Assembly: GCA_016192425.1 (NCBI GenBank)
Contig: JACPUE010000039.1
Span: 1-32,150, forward strand
Direction: 5' to 3'
Origin: Burkholderiales bacterium
GTDB lineage: Bacteria > Pseudomonadota > Gammaproteobacteria > Burkholderiales > Burkholderiaceae_C
Length of the DNA: 32,150 bases
Shown: positions 31,511 through 32,150 of the stretch, one piece after another
How the letters are laid out: the number at the start of each line of letters is the position of its first letter
Position numbering within the stretch: position 1 is the stretch's first letter
Translations under genes and position numbers: made by a program
Notes under the pieces: model-generated
The model's database searches: none
Told to the model about the DNA's origin: nothing
The model's input: only the letters and a program-made list of their open reading frames with translations

Positions 31511-31873
31511 ATGACCACTTACGGTTACAAGCGCACCGTTGTCGGCGCCCACTATGGATGGCGCGACTGGCTGGTGCAGCGCATCACGGCCATCATCATG
31601 GTTTTGTTCACGCTGACCGTCGTCGCCCAGGTTCTGTTCAGCAAGGGCAGCATTGGTTACGACCTGTGGGCCGGCATTTTTGCTGCCCAGTGGATGAAGT
31701 TCCTGACCTTCTCGGTGATCGTCGCGCTGGCCTGGCACGCCTGGGTCGGCATGTGCAGCATCTGGATGGACTACGTCAAGCCTGTCGGCATCCGCCTGAC
31801 GCTGCAGGTTCTCACCATTGTCTGGCTCGTCGGCTGCGCAGGCTGGGGCTTCCAGGTTCTGTGGCGTCTTTGA
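31511..31873 (+). CDS. sdhD: Succinate dehydrogenase hydrophobic membrane anchor subunit
   Basis: The start MTTYGYKRTVVGAHYGWRDW has AAGGAAA upstream and gives 120 residues. Typical features are HYGWRDWLVQRITAIIMVLF, a second helix TFSVIVALAWHAWVGMCSIW (which carries the histidine of the heme/quinone site) and the following MDYVKPVGIRL. A third helix, VLTIVWLVGCAGWGFQVLW, ends the protein. It forms the second membrane subunit of complex II with SdhC. It lies 25 bp after sdhC and 35 bp before sdhA. Confidence 0.95.
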   Translation: MTTYGYKRTVVGAHYGWRDWLVQRITAIIMVLFTLTVVAQVLFSKGSIGYDLWAGIFAAQWMKFLTFSVIVALAWHAWVGMCSIWMDYVKPVGIRLTLQVLTIVWLVGCAGWGFQVLWRL

Positions 31874-31908
31874 GCGTCGCCCCACACACTGAAAAACAAG
31901 GCTAAGCC

Positions 31909-32150
31909 ATGAGTTACACCCACGCCAACATCTCCAAACGCAAGTTCGACGTCGTCATCGTCGGGGCTGGCGGTTCCGGCATGCGTGCCGCGCTCGAACT
32001 GTCCCGCGCAGGCCTGAACGTGGCCTCCCTGTCCAAGGTTTTCCCCACCCGCTCGCACACCGTGGCCGCACAGGGCGGCGTGAGCGCCTCGCTGGGCAAC
32101 ATGTCCGAGGACAACTGGCACTACCACTTCTACGACACCATCAAGGGCTC
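31909..32150 (+). CDS. sdhA: Succinate dehydrogenase flavoprotein subunit (5' part only)
   Basis: Only the first 80 codons are inside the window; the gene runs off the right edge. The start [20 protein letters not shown] is followed by the dinucleotide-binding motif [40 protein letters not shown] follows, whose histidine carries the covalent FAD. This is the catalytic subunit that oxidises succinate to fumarate. The gene order sdhC-sdhD-sdhA is standard, and sdhB should follow outside the window. Confidence 0.97.
   Translation, partial: MSYTHANISKRKFDVVIVGAGGSGMRAALELSRAGLNVASLSKVFPTRSHTVAAQGGVSASLGNMSEDNWHYHFYDTIKG

Noticed and set aside
1-32150. CRISPR arrays, tRNA or rRNA genes, transposase genes, defence systems
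   Set aside because: I looked in the intergenic gaps and among the proteins and found none that I could support.

Overview
The window is high-GC, gene-dense chromosomal DNA of a beta-proteobacterium, most likely family Comamonadaceae (Acidovorax, Alicycliphilus or Diaphorobacter-like). This rests on recognisable protein types (a ribB–X fusion, an mdh / CitE-like / acnB block, a GntR–sdh block) and on short dispersed repeats that I associate with that family from memory. No database was consulted. I see no tRNA or rRNA genes, no CRISPR array and no transposase gene.

Region 1 (1-2961, +) is a chromate-resistance cluster. A long palindromic element lies directly before chrB. Then come chrB (regulator/resistance), chrA (chromate efflux pump), a remnant carrying only the C-terminal tail of a rhodanese domain, and a second short ChrB-type protein. 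Base composition looks less GC-rich than the rest, which fits acquisition by transfer.

Region 2 (3036-15022, mostly -) is housekeeping and accessory genes: a membrane protein with a repeat-like tail, a doubly deleted rarD remnant, a staphylococcal-nuclease-like protein (+), a DHH phosphoesterase, truC (+), a membrane PAS-GGDEF-EAL protein, an OmpA-domain protein, a YlqF-type circularly permuted GTPase, a UbiA-family prenyltransferase, gshA and a short-chain dehydrogenase.

Region 3 (15159-24483, +) holds a NUDIX hydrolase with a split Nudix box, a DUF427 protein and a small 2Fe-2S ferredoxin. A 120-bp transposon-like inverted repeat follows. Next is a long codirectional run: ribBA of the RibBX type (no GTP cyclohydrolase II residues), ribH, nusB, a PLP aminotransferase, ybgC, tolQ, tolR, tolA and trhP/yegQ. 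It ends at a strong bidirectional terminator. tolB and pal do not follow tolA here.

Region 4 (24568-32150) is central metabolism. On the minus strand are mdh, a CitE-like lyase, a small secreted protein and acnB. Divergent from mdh are a GntR/UTRA regulator and sdhC-sdhD-sdhA (sdhA runs off the window). The mdh-gntR gap has a perfect 12-bp AT-rich palindrome, a good candidate operator for a regulator that would link the two TCA-cycle blocks.

I did not find a convincing wholly new multi-gene system. The most distinctive signals are the 120-bp inverted-repeat element before ribBA, the palindrome before chrB, the gene remnants (rhodanese tail, rarD), dispersed repeats that intrude into coding ends, and the candidate TCA regulatory palindromes.
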